Notes: generated by a model not told the origin, from the sequence alone. 26,644 nucleotides of DNA from Anaerolineaceae bacterium UBA6107 (GCA_002428455.1 DIWL01000060.1:20678-47321), one strand, 5' to 3'; shown: positions 14,336 through 21,866, numbered from the stretch's first letter. Translations and numbers: made by a program.

Positions 14336-15412
14336 TTAATCCAACCTGATGCGAGGATCAAGGTAGGCATATGAAATATCGACAATCAGGTTTACCAGCA
14401 CAAAGATAATGGCGATGATGAGGGTAAATCCCTGGACAACGGGATAATCACGCGCAAGGATGGCAGAGACCAGACCGGTGCCAAAACCGGGCAGGTTGAA
14501 CACGGTTTCGGTGAGCACCGCGCCGGAAAGCAGGCTGCCGGTTTCGATGCCGATGATGGTGACAATGGGGATGAGCGCGTTGCGCATGGCGTGTTTGCTG
14601 ATCACCCGGCGCTCGACCATGCCCTTGGCGCGTGCAGCGCGGATGTAATCGAGGCCAACCACTTCCAGAAGGCTGGAGCGGGTCATACGCGCAATGATCG
14701 ACATGGGGATGGTTCCCACTGCCAGCGCGGGCAGGATAAGGTGCCTTAAGGAATCCCAGAAAAGTTTCCAATCGCCGGTGAAGATCACATTGACCAGCAC
14801 GGTGTTGGACATCAATTCGATGATAAATGCTTTCAGACCGGTGGGGTTTTCGAGACCCCAGAACTGGGCAAGATCAACGGGTGAAAGGCCGGCGGAGAAC
14901 CTGCCGGAAGGTGGAAGAGCAAACGGTGTTCCTTTTAATGTGAGCGCGAAAAAGTACGCCAGCAAGAGCCCAAGCCAGAAAACCGGCATGGAAACACCGA
15001 TATTGGCAATGATCATGGTAATCGTATCGATAAACGTGTTGCGTTTGAGGGCGGAGATTACGCCAAGCAACACACCGACCGTGGTGGAAAAGATCATCGC
15101 GAGCAACGTCAACTCCATGGTGAGAGGAAGGCGCTCAGCGATGAGGGTGGTGACGGGACGGGTAAAGCGGATGGAATCCCCCAGGTCACCCTTAAACAGA
15201 TTGCCCAGGTAACGCCAGAATTGGGTAAAAATGTCATCGTCCAGGCCATAACGCTCCAAAAAAGCCTCGCACTTGGCGGGAGTGGCGCGTTCGCCCAGCA
15301 TGGTCACGCAGGGGTCACCCGGGATGAGGCGCACGATCAGAAAGGTAACCAGCACCACCCCAAGCAAGACGGGGATTAAGAGAAACAGCCTTCGCGTGAT
15401 GAATTGAGTCAT
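14336..15412 (-). CDS. Dipeptide/oligopeptide-type ABC transporter permease (DppB/OppB family)
   Basis: The 358-aa permease starts MTQFITRRLFLLIPVLLGV, the standard DppB opening, continues with FLIVRLIPGDP and the GLDD...QFWRYLGNLFKGDLG block, and ends YAYLDPRIRLD. The EAA loop is RAARAKGMVERRVISKHAMRNA. Between helix 1 and the GLDD block it has two cysteines (C42 and C55 region), where most homologues have none, matching the cysteine pair in the partner permease. The ATG at 15412 has GAAGG upstream; the longer frame from 15469 is not supported. The gap to the binding-protein gene is 72 nt, so all are likely one transcript. Confidence 0.93.
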   Translation of the reverse strand: MTQFITRRLFLLIPVLLGVVLVTFLIVRLIPGDPCVTMLGERATPAKCEAFLERYGLDDDIFTQFWRYLGNLFKGDLGDSIRFTRPVTTLIAERLPLTMELTLLAMIFSTTVGVLLGVISALKRNTFIDTITMIIANIGVSMPVFWLGLLLAYFFALTLKGTPFALPPSGRFSAGLSPVDLAQFWGLENPTGLKAFIIELMSNTVLVNVIFTGDWKLFWDSLRHLILPALAVGTIPMSIIARMTRSSLLEVVGLDYIRAARAKGMVERRVISKHAMRNALIPIVTIIGIETGSLLSGAVLTETVFNLPGFGTGLVSAILARDYPVVQGFTLIIAIIFVLVNLIVDISYAYLDPRIRLD

Positions 15413-15484
15413 GATGCAGCCTTCAATAAAGAGGATTGGATGGGGTCGGGGAATACCGGCCCCATCCAAACAAACGCTTAGAGA

Positions 15485-17221
15485 TTACTTGACGGCATAG
15501 CCGGCTTCGGTAAGTAGTTCCCTGGCCTTAGCCTGATCGAAATCCAGCCAAGGTACATCGGGGCTGGCTCCTGGGTAGACGAAAGCAGGAACGAAGGAGT
15601 CAGAGACACTCGAACCAACCGGGTAGTATTGATCCACGATACGGACGCGGTCGATCGCGTAAGCGATAGCCTGGCGAACAAGCAGGTTGTCAAACGGGGC
15701 GACCGTATTGTTGAAGCCGATGTAGAAGATATTGAACCCGTTGCGCGGATAAAGCGTGAGGTTGGTATCCGCTTCGATCGTCGCGATATCATCCGGACCG
15801 GGGTTGTCGATACCATGGACATTGCCTGACTGCAGCTCAAGCAGACGCTGGGCGGATTGTTCTGACCAGCGGAAGATGAGGTTGGGGGTCTTGGCAGGCT
15901 CACCCCAGTAATCGGGGTTGATTTCGAAGACCACGCTGTCACCACGATTCCATGCTTTCACCTTGTAGGGGCCGGTGCCATTGGGGTTGTCACTGATGGC
16001 AACGGAATCACCCTTGGTCAGGTCCAGGTGATCCTTATCCAGGATGCTGAAGACGGAGAAAGCGACCTTGGATGGGAAGGCGGGATCTGGGTAGCAAAGG
16101 GTGAACTTGACGGTGCCGGGATCTACAGCAGCGATTGAGGAGAACTCACCACCATAATCACAGCTGGGAGCGGTCAGCGAGAGTAAACCATCGGTATCGA
16201 CCAACTCGGCATCGACTGTTTCAGTGTTGATGGGGCCGCCAAAGAACGCGCCGAAGTACTCAAACTGACCAGTGCGACCGATGTGGTTCGGGCTGGCCGC
16301 ATCCCAAAGAGAGGCGTAGGTTGCCACAACATCGTTGGCATCCAGGGTAGCACCATTGTGGAAGGTGACTCCCTGGCGCAGTTTGAAGGTGTACTCAGTC
16401 AGATCGGTGTTCGCCTCATAGCTCTCGGCGAGCGCAGGGATGACATCGGTTCCACCTACGGAGAAAGCCAGCAGAGGTTCGTAGACCTGTTCGCAAGCGC
16501 GCAGGGTTTCGCCATCAGTTTCGTCAGAGCACCACAGTGCGTTGGGTTCGCCGTTCTGCATCCAGACGAGAGTATCGGTCCCGTTGCTCATCACGCTGAA
16601 AACCTCGTTGCCCAACGGGCTGGAGTGCGCGCCTTCAACATTGGAAGCAAAAACGGTTGAGGAACCACCGTTGGCGACCGGGATCATCATGACATAGTCC
16701 TTCAACATCTGGTTGATAATGTCATAGTGCTCCTGGCGGGCGGCCGGGTCTGAGAGCTTGCCGGCAGCGCGGATCTCAGCGACCATATCGTCGTAGAGAT
16801 CACCGAACTGCATATTTTCCGGCGTGGCGAAGTGGTAATCATAGAAGTTGGTGGCATCCGGGTAGTCGGCGTTCCAGCCCAACAGGTAGAAACCTTCCTG
16901 ACCGGCTGCGGTCGCATCGATGAAGGCGGTGGATTCCATTTCCTTGAGGGTCACTTCCACACCGATTTCAGCGAGCTGAGCCTGGATCTCCTGTGCCACT
17001 TTATCGGGTGACGGCAGGTAGGCACGGTCAACAACGCGGAAAGCAAGGGTGACCTTGAGGGGTTCGGCTGTTGCAGGTGCTTCGGTAGCCACAGGGGCTT
17101 CGGTGGCTGCAGGAGCTTCCGGAACGACCGGGGCTTCGGTAGGCGCGGGTTGCGCACAAGCTGCCAGCAGGAGACTGGCTACGATCAACATACTAAACAG
17201 TACCAAAAATCGACGTTTCAT
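15485..17221 (-). CDS. Substrate-binding lipoprotein, SBP family 5, with circularly permuted domain
   Basis: The 578-aa lipoprotein has a signal peptide ending in a lipobox with Cys22 (LLLAAC) and a Pro-Thr-Glu-Ala linker to about residue 54. What follows is unusual. Residues 55-213 match the C-terminal part of DppA/OppA-type binding proteins: PSPDKVAQEIQAQLAEIGVE, then FYLLGWNADYPDATNF, then MIPVANGG. Residues 214-578 match the N-terminal part: TLVWMQNGEPN, CEQVYEPLLAF, YTFKLRQGVTFHNGATLDAND, PNGTGPYKVKAWNRG, VRQAIAYAIDR. The protein stops right after AKARELLTEAGY, the helix that normally precedes the part now placed first. Together the segments make a complete domain. Start ATG at 17221 has GGAG 7 nt upstream. 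It should deliver ligand to the B/C permeases; the ligand is unknown. Confidence 0.9.
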   Translation of the reverse strand: MKRRFLVLFSMLIVASLLLAACAQPAPTEAPVVPEAPAATEAPVATEAPATAEPLKVTLAFRVVDRAYLPSPDKVAQEIQAQLAEIGVEVTLKEMESTAFIDATAAGQEGFYLLGWNADYPDATNFYDYHFATPENMQFGDLYDDMVAEIRAAGKLSDPAARQEHYDIINQMLKDYVMMIPVANGGSSTVFASNVEGAHSSPLGNEVFSVMSNGTDTLVWMQNGEPNALWCSDETDGETLRACEQVYEPLLAFSVGGTDVIPALAESYEANTDLTEYTFKLRQGVTFHNGATLDANDVVATYASLWDAASPNHIGRTGQFEYFGAFFGGPINTETVDAELVDTDGLLSLTAPSCDYGGEFSSIAAVDPGTVKFTLCYPDPAFPSKVAFSVFSILDKDHLDLTKGDSVAISDNPNGTGPYKVKAWNRGDSVVFEINPDYWGEPAKTPNLIFRWSEQSAQRLLELQSGNVHGIDNPGPDDIATIEADTNLTLYPRNGFNIFYIGFNNTVAPFDNLLVRQAIAYAIDRVRIVDQYYPVGSSVSDSFVPAFVYPGASPDVPWLDFDQAKARELLTEAGYAVK

Positions 17222-17310
17222 GTTTCTTCTCCTTCTAATATGGTTGAACACGATCGGGTTTATGACTGCCAAACCCATAGGTCTTTTTGTTCCATTTCTG
17301 TTGATATGAC

Positions 17311-17320
17311 CACCTCCTTT
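17311..17320 (-). promoter_or_regulatory. Orphan Shine-Dalgarno-like sequence between F and A genes
   Basis: The minus strand reads AAAGGAGGTG, a near-perfect anti-16S match, yet no ATG, GTG or TTG follows at a usable distance. An ATG 17 nt after GGAGG opens only an 11-codon frame. It lies 44 nt past the F-subunit stop and 90 nt before the binding protein start. Confidence 0.35.
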
Positions 17321-17364
17321 GATCTCTCATTTAATTACTTCTCTCTGTCAATACTTCCTGCCTA

Positions 17365-18363
17365 TCAAGCCAGCCAACAGGCTGCGCTGTGATCGGGGCT
17401 CTTTTCAACGAAAGGCGGTTCCTCAACCGCACACTGCGCCACCGCGATGGGGCAGCGCGGATGAAAGCGGCATCCTTTGGGCGGATTGAGCGGGCTGGGG
17501 ACATCCCCTTTGAGGATGATGTGTTCACGCCGCAGGCGCGGGTTGGGGATGGGGATGGCGGACATGAGGGCTTTGGTGTAGGGATGCAGCGGATTGCGGA
17601 AGAGTTCCTCACGGTCAGCCAGCTCCACCATTTTGCCCAGGTACATAACCGCCACGCGGTTGGAGATGTGTTCCACCACACCGAGGTTGTGGGCGATGAA
17701 GAGGTAGGTCAGCCCCAATTCCTGCTGCAGGTCCTTGAGAATGTTGAGCACCTGGGACTGGATGGAAACGTCCAGCGCTGAGACGGGTTCATCGCAAACG
17801 ATGAAGCGCGGCTGGAGTGCAAGGGCGCGCGCGATACCGATGCGCTGCCGCTGCCCGCCAGAGAATTCGTGCGGGTAACGCCTGCTGTGATACTCCTCAA
17901 GTCCCACCTTTTTGAGTGTGTCCACCGCCAACTGGTAGCGGTCCTTCTTGTCGCCGATCTTGTGGATCTCAAGGCCTTCCATGACCGAATCACCAATGCG
18001 CATGCGTGGGTCGAGCGAAGCATATGGATCCTGAAAGATGATCTGCATATCACGCCGCACCGCCTTCATCTCCTCCCCTTTCAACTTGAGGAGATCCTTG
18101 CCATCAAATTCCACCGCGCCAGCGGTGGGCTCGGTGAGGCGCAGGATGGCGCGGCCGATGGTTGTTTTGCCGCAGCCGGATTCACCGACGAGACCAAGGG
18201 TTTCACCATTCTTTACGGTAAAGCTGACGTCGTCCACAGCCAGCACCTGATCGGACACGCGCTGCAGAATGCCCGTCTTGACGGGATAGTATTTCTTAAG
18301 GTTTGAGACCTTCAACAGGTCGCTGGAACCGTTCATACCATTCACATTCATCGCATTACTCAT
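17365..18363 (-). CDS. Dipeptide/oligopeptide-type ABC transporter ATP-binding protein (DppF/OppF family)
   Basis: The 332-aa ATPase has Walker A GESGCGKT at residues 60-67, Q-loop FQDPYASLDP, signature FSGGQRQRIGIARAL, Walker B FIVCDEPVSALD and switch histidine in FIAHNLGVV. The C-terminal oligopeptide-type extension carries the KGCRFHPRCP...C...C cysteine cluster. The N-terminal LKKYYPVKTGILQR is typical of the F subunit. Its ATG overlaps the D-subunit TGA by 4 nt (ATGA), indicating translational coupling. GAGG is present a few nt upstream. It pairs with the D ATPase to power transport through the B/C permeases. Confidence 0.95.
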   Translation of the reverse strand: MSNAMNVNGMNGSSDLLKVSNLKKYYPVKTGILQRVSDQVLAVDDVSFTVKNGETLGLVGESGCGKTTIGRAILRLTEPTAGAVEFDGKDLLKLKGEEMKAVRRDMQIIFQDPYASLDPRMRIGDSVMEGLEIHKIGDKKDRYQLAVDTLKKVGLEEYHSRRYPHEFSGGQRQRIGIARALALQPRFIVCDEPVSALDVSIQSQVLNILKDLQQELGLTYLFIAHNLGVVEHISNRVAVMYLGKMVELADREELFRNPLHPYTKALMSAIPIPNPRLRREHIILKGDVPSPLNPPKGCRFHPRCPIAVAQCAVEEPPFVEKSPDHSAACWLA

Positions 18364-19406
18364 AACGCCTCGCTTATCTTTAAAGGCGCGGCATGTTCGT
18401 CAGAATCCGAATAAAGCCAACAGCGCACAGTGTGTTTGTCGCTGACCTCCACCAATTTGGGTTCCTTGCGGCGGCAAACCTCGAGACCGTATTGCTGACG
18501 CAGCAGGCAGCGCGGCTCAAAACGGCAGCCGGGCGGCAGGTCGATAAGGTTGGGCACCAGACCGGGGATGACCTCCAGGCGGTCCACAACTTTGCCCAGG
18601 ACCGGGATCGAACCGATCAGCCCCTGGGTGTAGGGATGCAGGGGTTTGGCAAAGATGGGGTCCACATCAGCGAACTCGACGATCTCGCCGGCGTACATCA
18701 CAGCCACCCGGTCAGCCATCTCAGCGATAATGCCGAGATCGTGGGTGATGAGGATGACCGCGGTATTGGTCTTCTCACGCAGTTCGCGGATGAGATCGAG
18801 GATCTGCGCCTGGATGGTGACATCCAGCGCTGTGGTGGGTTCATCAGCGATGAGCAGCCTGGGGGATAGCGCCAGTGCCATAGCGATCATGACGCGCTGG
18901 GCTTGACCGCCGGACAGTTCGTGCGGGTAGGCGTAAGCTTTTTTCTCAGGATCAGGGATACCCACCACGGTGAGCAGTTCAACCGCCTTTGTCCAAGCTT
19001 CCTTCTTATTGATACCCTTGTGCAGCTCCAGCACCTCAGCCACCTGCTCCCCCACCCTGAAAACCGGGTTGAGGCTGGATTGCGGCTGCTGGAAGATCAT
19101 TGAGATGCGGTCACCGCGCATTTTAACCATTTCCTCTTTGGAGAGCTTGAGGATATCCCTACCCTCGAAGAGGATCTCACCATTAACGATACGACCTGGA
19201 ACACCCACGAGTCGCAGGATGGAGAAGGAGCTGACGCTCTTTCCGCAGCCGGATTCGCCGACCAGCCCCAACACCTCGCCGGCGCGCACAGAAAAATCCA
19301 CCCCGTCCACCGCCTTGACCACGCCATCTTCGGTGAAGAAATAAGTCTTCAAGTCGCGGACTTCGAGTATGGTTTCCCCTGTTTGTATTGCTGACTGATC
19401 ACTCAT
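18360..19406 (-). CDS. Dipeptide/oligopeptide-type ABC transporter ATP-binding protein (DppD/OppD family)
   Basis: The 348-aa ATPase has Walker A GESGCGKS at residues 50-57, Q-loop FQQPQSSLNP, signature LSGGQAQRVMIAMAL, Walker B LLIADEPTTALD and the switch region LITHDLGIIAEM. The C-terminal extension has the PPGCRFEPRC, C and HTVRCW cysteines that form the iron-sulfur or metal-binding cluster known in some DppD/OppD proteins. The second in-frame ATG (19406) is preferred over 19418 because GGAG lies 8 nt before it while the first lacks a site. It is the first gene of the D-F-A-B-C operon and overlaps the next gene by 4 nt. A -10-like TATAAT at 19502-19507 (minus) would give a leader of about 90 nt. 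Confidence 0.95.
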   Translation of the reverse strand: MSDQSAIQTGETILEVRDLKTYFFTEDGVVKAVDGVDFSVRAGEVLGLVGESGCGKSVSSFSILRLVGVPGRIVNGEILFEGRDILKLSKEEMVKMRGDRISMIFQQPQSSLNPVFRVGEQVAEVLELHKGINKKEAWTKAVELLTVVGIPDPEKKAYAYPHELSGGQAQRVMIAMALALSPRLLIADEPTTALDVTIQAQILDLIRELREKTNTAVILITHDLGIIAEMADRVAVMYAGEIVEFADVDPIFAKPLHPYTQGLIGSIPVLGKVVDRLEVIPGLVPNLIDLPPGCRFEPRCLLRQQYGLEVCRRKEPKLVEVSDKHTVRCWLYSDSDEHAAPLKISEAL

Positions 19407-19501
19407 GAATGGCTCCATAGAATGGGTAATTCTCTATCTGTGTTCCAAGTACTGCTAATCGTTAATACCAGGTAAGTAATTATGAATAAAGCGGATATTT
19501 C

Positions 19502-19534
19502 ATTATACAAATATTATGACGGTTTTTATACAAA
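19502..19534 (-). promoter_or_regulatory. Candidate promoter and direct repeats of the transporter operon
   Basis: The minus strand carries TTTGTATAA twice, with starts 23 bp apart, the downstream copy overlapping a TATAAT -10. Two copies two helical turns apart suggest a dimeric regulator site. No -35 match is evident. Confidence 0.4.
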
Positions 19535-19604
19535 ATTCCGCAATTTGCTACTGCCTGGTGGCTAAACGCCGGGTTCAAACCCTCACCGGGTCTGCTTACA
19601 CGAA

Positions 19605-19629
19605 CCGGTCGGTGAAAAGCACCGACCGG
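19605..19629. repeat. Perfect 10-bp GC-rich hairpin
   Basis: CCGGTCGGTG (19605-19614) pairs exactly with CACCGACCGG (19620-19629) around AAAAG. No T-tract follows on either strand, so it is not a standard terminator. It could be an operator or a structured element in the divergent region. Confidence 0.6.
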
Positions 19630-19821
19630 AGAATTATCGCGTGCGTTAATTAGTAATTAATATAATCAAAAAGTATACAGTCCGTTTTTAAATATTTCAA
19701 TAAGCAATCGCTGTTTTCTTCTTAACAACTCTGTAAGGAAAAACCGCCAAAGCCCTCGTCAGACCTCCGGGCAAGCCTGGCGGGGAAAACGCGGGGTGGA
19801 ATGAGTGCGGGAAAATTCGTG

Positions 19822-19827
19822 TACAAT
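19822..19827 (+). promoter_or_regulatory. Candidate leaderless promoter of the recombinase
   Basis: TACAAT at 19822-19827 ends 7 nt before the ATG at 19835, so transcription would begin at or next to the start codon. There is no Shine-Dalgarno sequence upstream. Confidence 0.45.
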
Positions 19828-19834
19828 GAATTCG

Positions 19835-20869
19835 ATGAGCGCTAATAAAGAGATCCAACCCCTGCTACCGGGAGACCTCTCCCTGCAAATCGGCTTGAAT
19901 GCCAACCGCGCTGCGGCTAAAACGCGTTTCAAGGAATACCGTTCACGCCACGCAGAGGAGACCCTGCGCCGGCAGGACGCGGACCTGGCGCTGTTCCACG
20001 AATTCCTCGAACTGGTCAACCTCCGAACGGGCAACCTGGCGGAAGAAGCGGCAGCTTGGCGCCCGGTGACCTGGGGGCTGGTGGAGGCGTTCGTCAAATG
20101 GCAGCTCAACGAAGGCTACGCCATTAAAAGCATAAATGTGCGCCTATCGACGGTGAAGGTGTACGCGCGCATGGCGATGCAATCTGACATGCTCACCCCA
20201 CAGGAGTACGCGCTGATCCGCGCGGTGCAGGGGTATTCCTTCCGCGAGCAGGTGCGCATCGATCAGAAACGCCGGGTCAGGCGCATCGGTTTCAAGAAAG
20301 AAGAGCCGGTCAAATTGACCCCGGAACAGGCGCAACAACTGAAAGATCAGCCCACCACACCCCAGGGGAGGCGCGACCGCCTGCTGATGTGCCTATTGCT
20401 CGACCATGGGCTGCGCGTGGGCGAGGTGACGCGGCTGGCAGCGGAAGAGATTGACCTGGTAGAGGGTTTGCTGCGTTTTTACCGCCCCAAGGTGAACAAG
20501 GAGCAGGTGCACCGCCTGACACGGGAAACGCTGGAAGCAGCCAGGGCGTGCAGGACCAATGGCGAACTGCCGGCAGAAGGTCTGTTGCTGCGGCGCAGCA
20601 AGAAGAACGAGGAACTCGGTACACCGGGGATCAGCGAGCGTGCAGTCACCGCGCGCGTGCGGCTGCTGGGGGAACGGCTTGGCGTTATGGGACTTTCGGC
20701 GCACGATTGCAGGCATTACTGGGCAACCTCCGCCGCGCGTCACGGTACGGATCCCTTCGTGCTGCAGGAGGCCGGCGGCTGGAGCTCACTGGCGATGCCG
20801 CGGCGCTATGTGGAAGAGAACGGGGTCGCCAACGAGGGGGTGAAGCTGGGTAAGGAGAATGGAGAATAG
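19835..20869 (+). CDS. Tyrosine recombinase/integrase family protein
   Basis: The 344-aa protein has the two-part layout of a tyrosine recombinase: an N-terminal helical SAM-like DNA-binding half (to about residue 160) and a catalytic half. Catalytic residues visible are Arg in DHGLRVGEVTRL, a likely Lys in RPKVNKEQV, HxxRH in LSAHDCRHYWATS (about residue 290), Trp in GGWSS in place of the second His, and the nucleophile Tyr in MPRRYVEE near residue 325. It would cut and rejoin DNA at specific sites. It stands alone, without excisionase, cargo or obvious attachment site, so a Xer-like or remnant-integrase role are both open. The ATG at 19835 is preferred; GTG 19805 and ATG 19826 are upstream, but the -10-like TACAAT overlaps that stretch. 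Base composition matches its neighbours. Confidence 0.88.
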   Translation: MSANKEIQPLLPGDLSLQIGLNANRAAAKTRFKEYRSRHAEETLRRQDADLALFHEFLELVNLRTGNLAEEAAAWRPVTWGLVEAFVKWQLNEGYAIKSINVRLSTVKVYARMAMQSDMLTPQEYALIRAVQGYSFREQVRIDQKRRVRRIGFKKEEPVKLTPEQAQQLKDQPTTPQGRRDRLLMCLLLDHGLRVGEVTRLAAEEIDLVEGLLRFYRPKVNKEQVHRLTRETLEAARACRTNGELPAEGLLLRRSKKNEELGTPGISERAVTARVRLLGERLGVMGLSAHDCRHYWATSAARHGTDPFVLQEAGGWSSLAMPRRYVEENGVANEGVKLGKENGE

Positions 20870-20930
20870 AAAACCGTAATCAATACTTAGTAACGAGTAA
20901 TCAGTGAATGATGAGTATCATCTTCACCTG

Positions 20931-20960
20931 CCTGATAACTAAACGCCTGATCACTAAGTG
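20931..20960. repeat. Imperfect 15-bp tandem repeat
   Basis: CCTGATAACTAAACG (20931-20945) is followed by CCTGATCACTAAGTG (20946-20960), 12 of 15 bases identical, and then by CCTGG. It lies just upstream of the small membrane protein promoter. A related AAGTGCCTGATCAC word occurs at 22679-22692. Confidence 0.5.
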
Positions 20961-20974
20961 CCTGGTTGTTCAAC

Positions 20975-20980
20975 TATAAT
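20975..20980 (+). promoter_or_regulatory. Candidate leaderless promoter of the 67-aa membrane protein
   Basis: TATAAT at 20975-20980 ends 8 nt before the ATG at 20989. Only a weak GGAA lies between. A transcript from this box would start almost at the ATG. Confidence 0.5.
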
Positions 20981-20988
20981 TGGAACTT

Positions 20989-21192
20989 ATGGACAAAGAA
21001 CCTTCGCTTTTCTCGAACATGACCCCCGTAGACTGGATGCTGGCGGCGGTGTTCACCGCCGTGGTCGGCTGGTTGGTGCAATCGTTCTTCCCGCCGTGGG
21101 GCTGGCTGATCGGTATCATCGTGGCGCTGGGGCTGCTCTACCTGGCCAAACGCCGTCGGGACCGGTTGCAGGGGCGCGGAGAACAGGAGTAA
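20989..21192 (+). CDS. Small two-helix membrane protein, function unknown
   Basis: The 67-aa protein has a short polar N-terminus (MDKEPSLFSNMTPVDW), two hydrophobic segments (about residues 16-33 and 37-53) joined by a tight PPWG turn, and a strongly basic then polar C-terminus (AKRRRDRLQGRGEQE). The positive tail predicts both ends in the cytosol. I recognise no family. The ATG at 20989 is chosen over a TTG at 20980 because TATAAT covers that codon. It lies 119 nt after the recombinase, in the same direction, but appears to have its own promoter. Coding reality is supported by composition and by a plausible membrane topology, not by homology. Confidence 0.65.
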   Translation: MDKEPSLFSNMTPVDWMLAAVFTAVVGWLVQSFFPPWGWLIGIIVALGLLYLAKRRRDRLQGRGEQE

Positions 21193-21478
21193 ACACAGTC
21201 CTTCCCTGCCGGGGGGCAGCGTGGAGCGCTCATGTCAGTCGAGATCTCCTCCTGTTACGTGATCCTCGTCTGTTCCAGTAGTTTCATACGCAAGAAGGGG
21301 GATAAAGTGATAGACGAGTCTCGTACATGGATATCACAGAGGCGTTAAGACGGAAAAATTGATCTGATTCACCAATTATGGGAATCAACTAACTATTACA
21401 CATGCTTCTGGGTAACCCAAATCGAAAAAATATCCTCGCCCACAAAGCTTTTCTGGGTTTTTAAGGAGAAAAATCCGT

Positions 21479-21507
21479 TTGACTTCAACAGCGTAGCCAG
21501 GTATGCT
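21479..21507 (+). promoter_or_regulatory. Sigma-70-like promoter without an obvious gene
   Basis: TTGACT (21479-21484), a 17-nt spacer and TATGCT (21502-21507) form the most canonical spacing seen on this strand of the region. The next convincing start codon is at 21867. Confidence 0.45.
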
Positions 21508-21710
21508 GCGGTGTGGTCATAGATCTGGAAACTGTCAATTGAGCAAAGAAATTTGGTACGAGCAGGATATCTTTTTGCGGTGCACTACATTTGCAGCGGA
21601 ACCCATCCGCACCTATTTGATAAGCATGCTCGTCAGTCGATGTTCCCGAGCCTGGAGTTACAAAAACCAGAATTATTGGCTACCACCTGACCTGGTGGAG
21701 ATGGCAATAA

Positions 21711-21738
21711 ACACCGGTGTCAAAAAGCCCACCGGTGT
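21711..21738. repeat. Inverted repeat (9-bp stem)
   Basis: ACACCGGTG (21711-21719) is the reverse complement of CACCGGTGT (21730-21738), loop TCAAAAAGCC. No T-tract follows. The halves are themselves nearly palindromic (ACCGGT), giving an operator-like look. Confidence 0.5.
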
Positions 21739-21854
21739 AAGTATCCGTGTTCAGTTTCCCAGGCTTAAGAGTTTTGGTTGTCCGGGAGGGCAAGATTGAT
21801 AAAACGGCGGGGGTCCAGCCGGGCAATCTCATCGAGGGAAAAGTGGAATGCGGG

Positions 21855-21860
21855 TAGAAT
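21855..21860 (+). promoter_or_regulatory. Candidate leaderless promoter of the PlsC-like gene
   Basis: TAGAAT at 21855-21860 ends 6 nt before the ATG at 21867. No Shine-Dalgarno sequence is present. Confidence 0.4.
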
Positions 21861-21866
21861 TCCTGT

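Larger units (their letters stand above)
19407..19834. other. 428-nt divergent intergenic region between transporter operon and recombinase
   Basis: I see no gene here. The minus strand has a candidate -10 TATAAT at 19502-19507 for the transporter operon, within two direct copies of TTATACAAA (plus-strand 19503-19511 and 19526-19534, starts 23 bp apart). Further up is a perfect GC-rich hairpin at 19605-19629. From 19640 to 19720 the DNA is AT-rich (TTAATTAGTAATTAA palindrome near 19645). From 19745 it returns to high GC. No tRNA, riboswitch or attachment site could be recognised. Confidence 0.5.
21193..21866. other. 674-nt intergenic region with no recognisable gene
   Basis: A 98-codon open frame from 21503 has no recognisable family, many Cys/Arg/Trp residues and no ribosome binding site, so I do not call it. 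Features that stand out are a good sigma-70-like promoter (21479-21507) with nothing recognisable downstream for 350 nt, and an inverted repeat at 21711-21738. There is also a weak CCCA-AAAGCTTT-TGGG hairpin with T5 near 21438-21462. The region may hold a small RNA or a decayed gene. Confidence 0.5.

Noticed and set aside
19568..19602. GGGTTCAAACCC resembles a tRNA T-arm
   Set aside because: The flanking bases do not form a proper 5-bp T-stem, and no acceptor, D or anticodon arm can be placed on either strand.
21503..21799. 98-codon plus-strand open frame
   Set aside because: No recognisable domain and no ribosome binding site, and its first codon lies inside the candidate -10 box. Kept as unexplained intergenic DNA.
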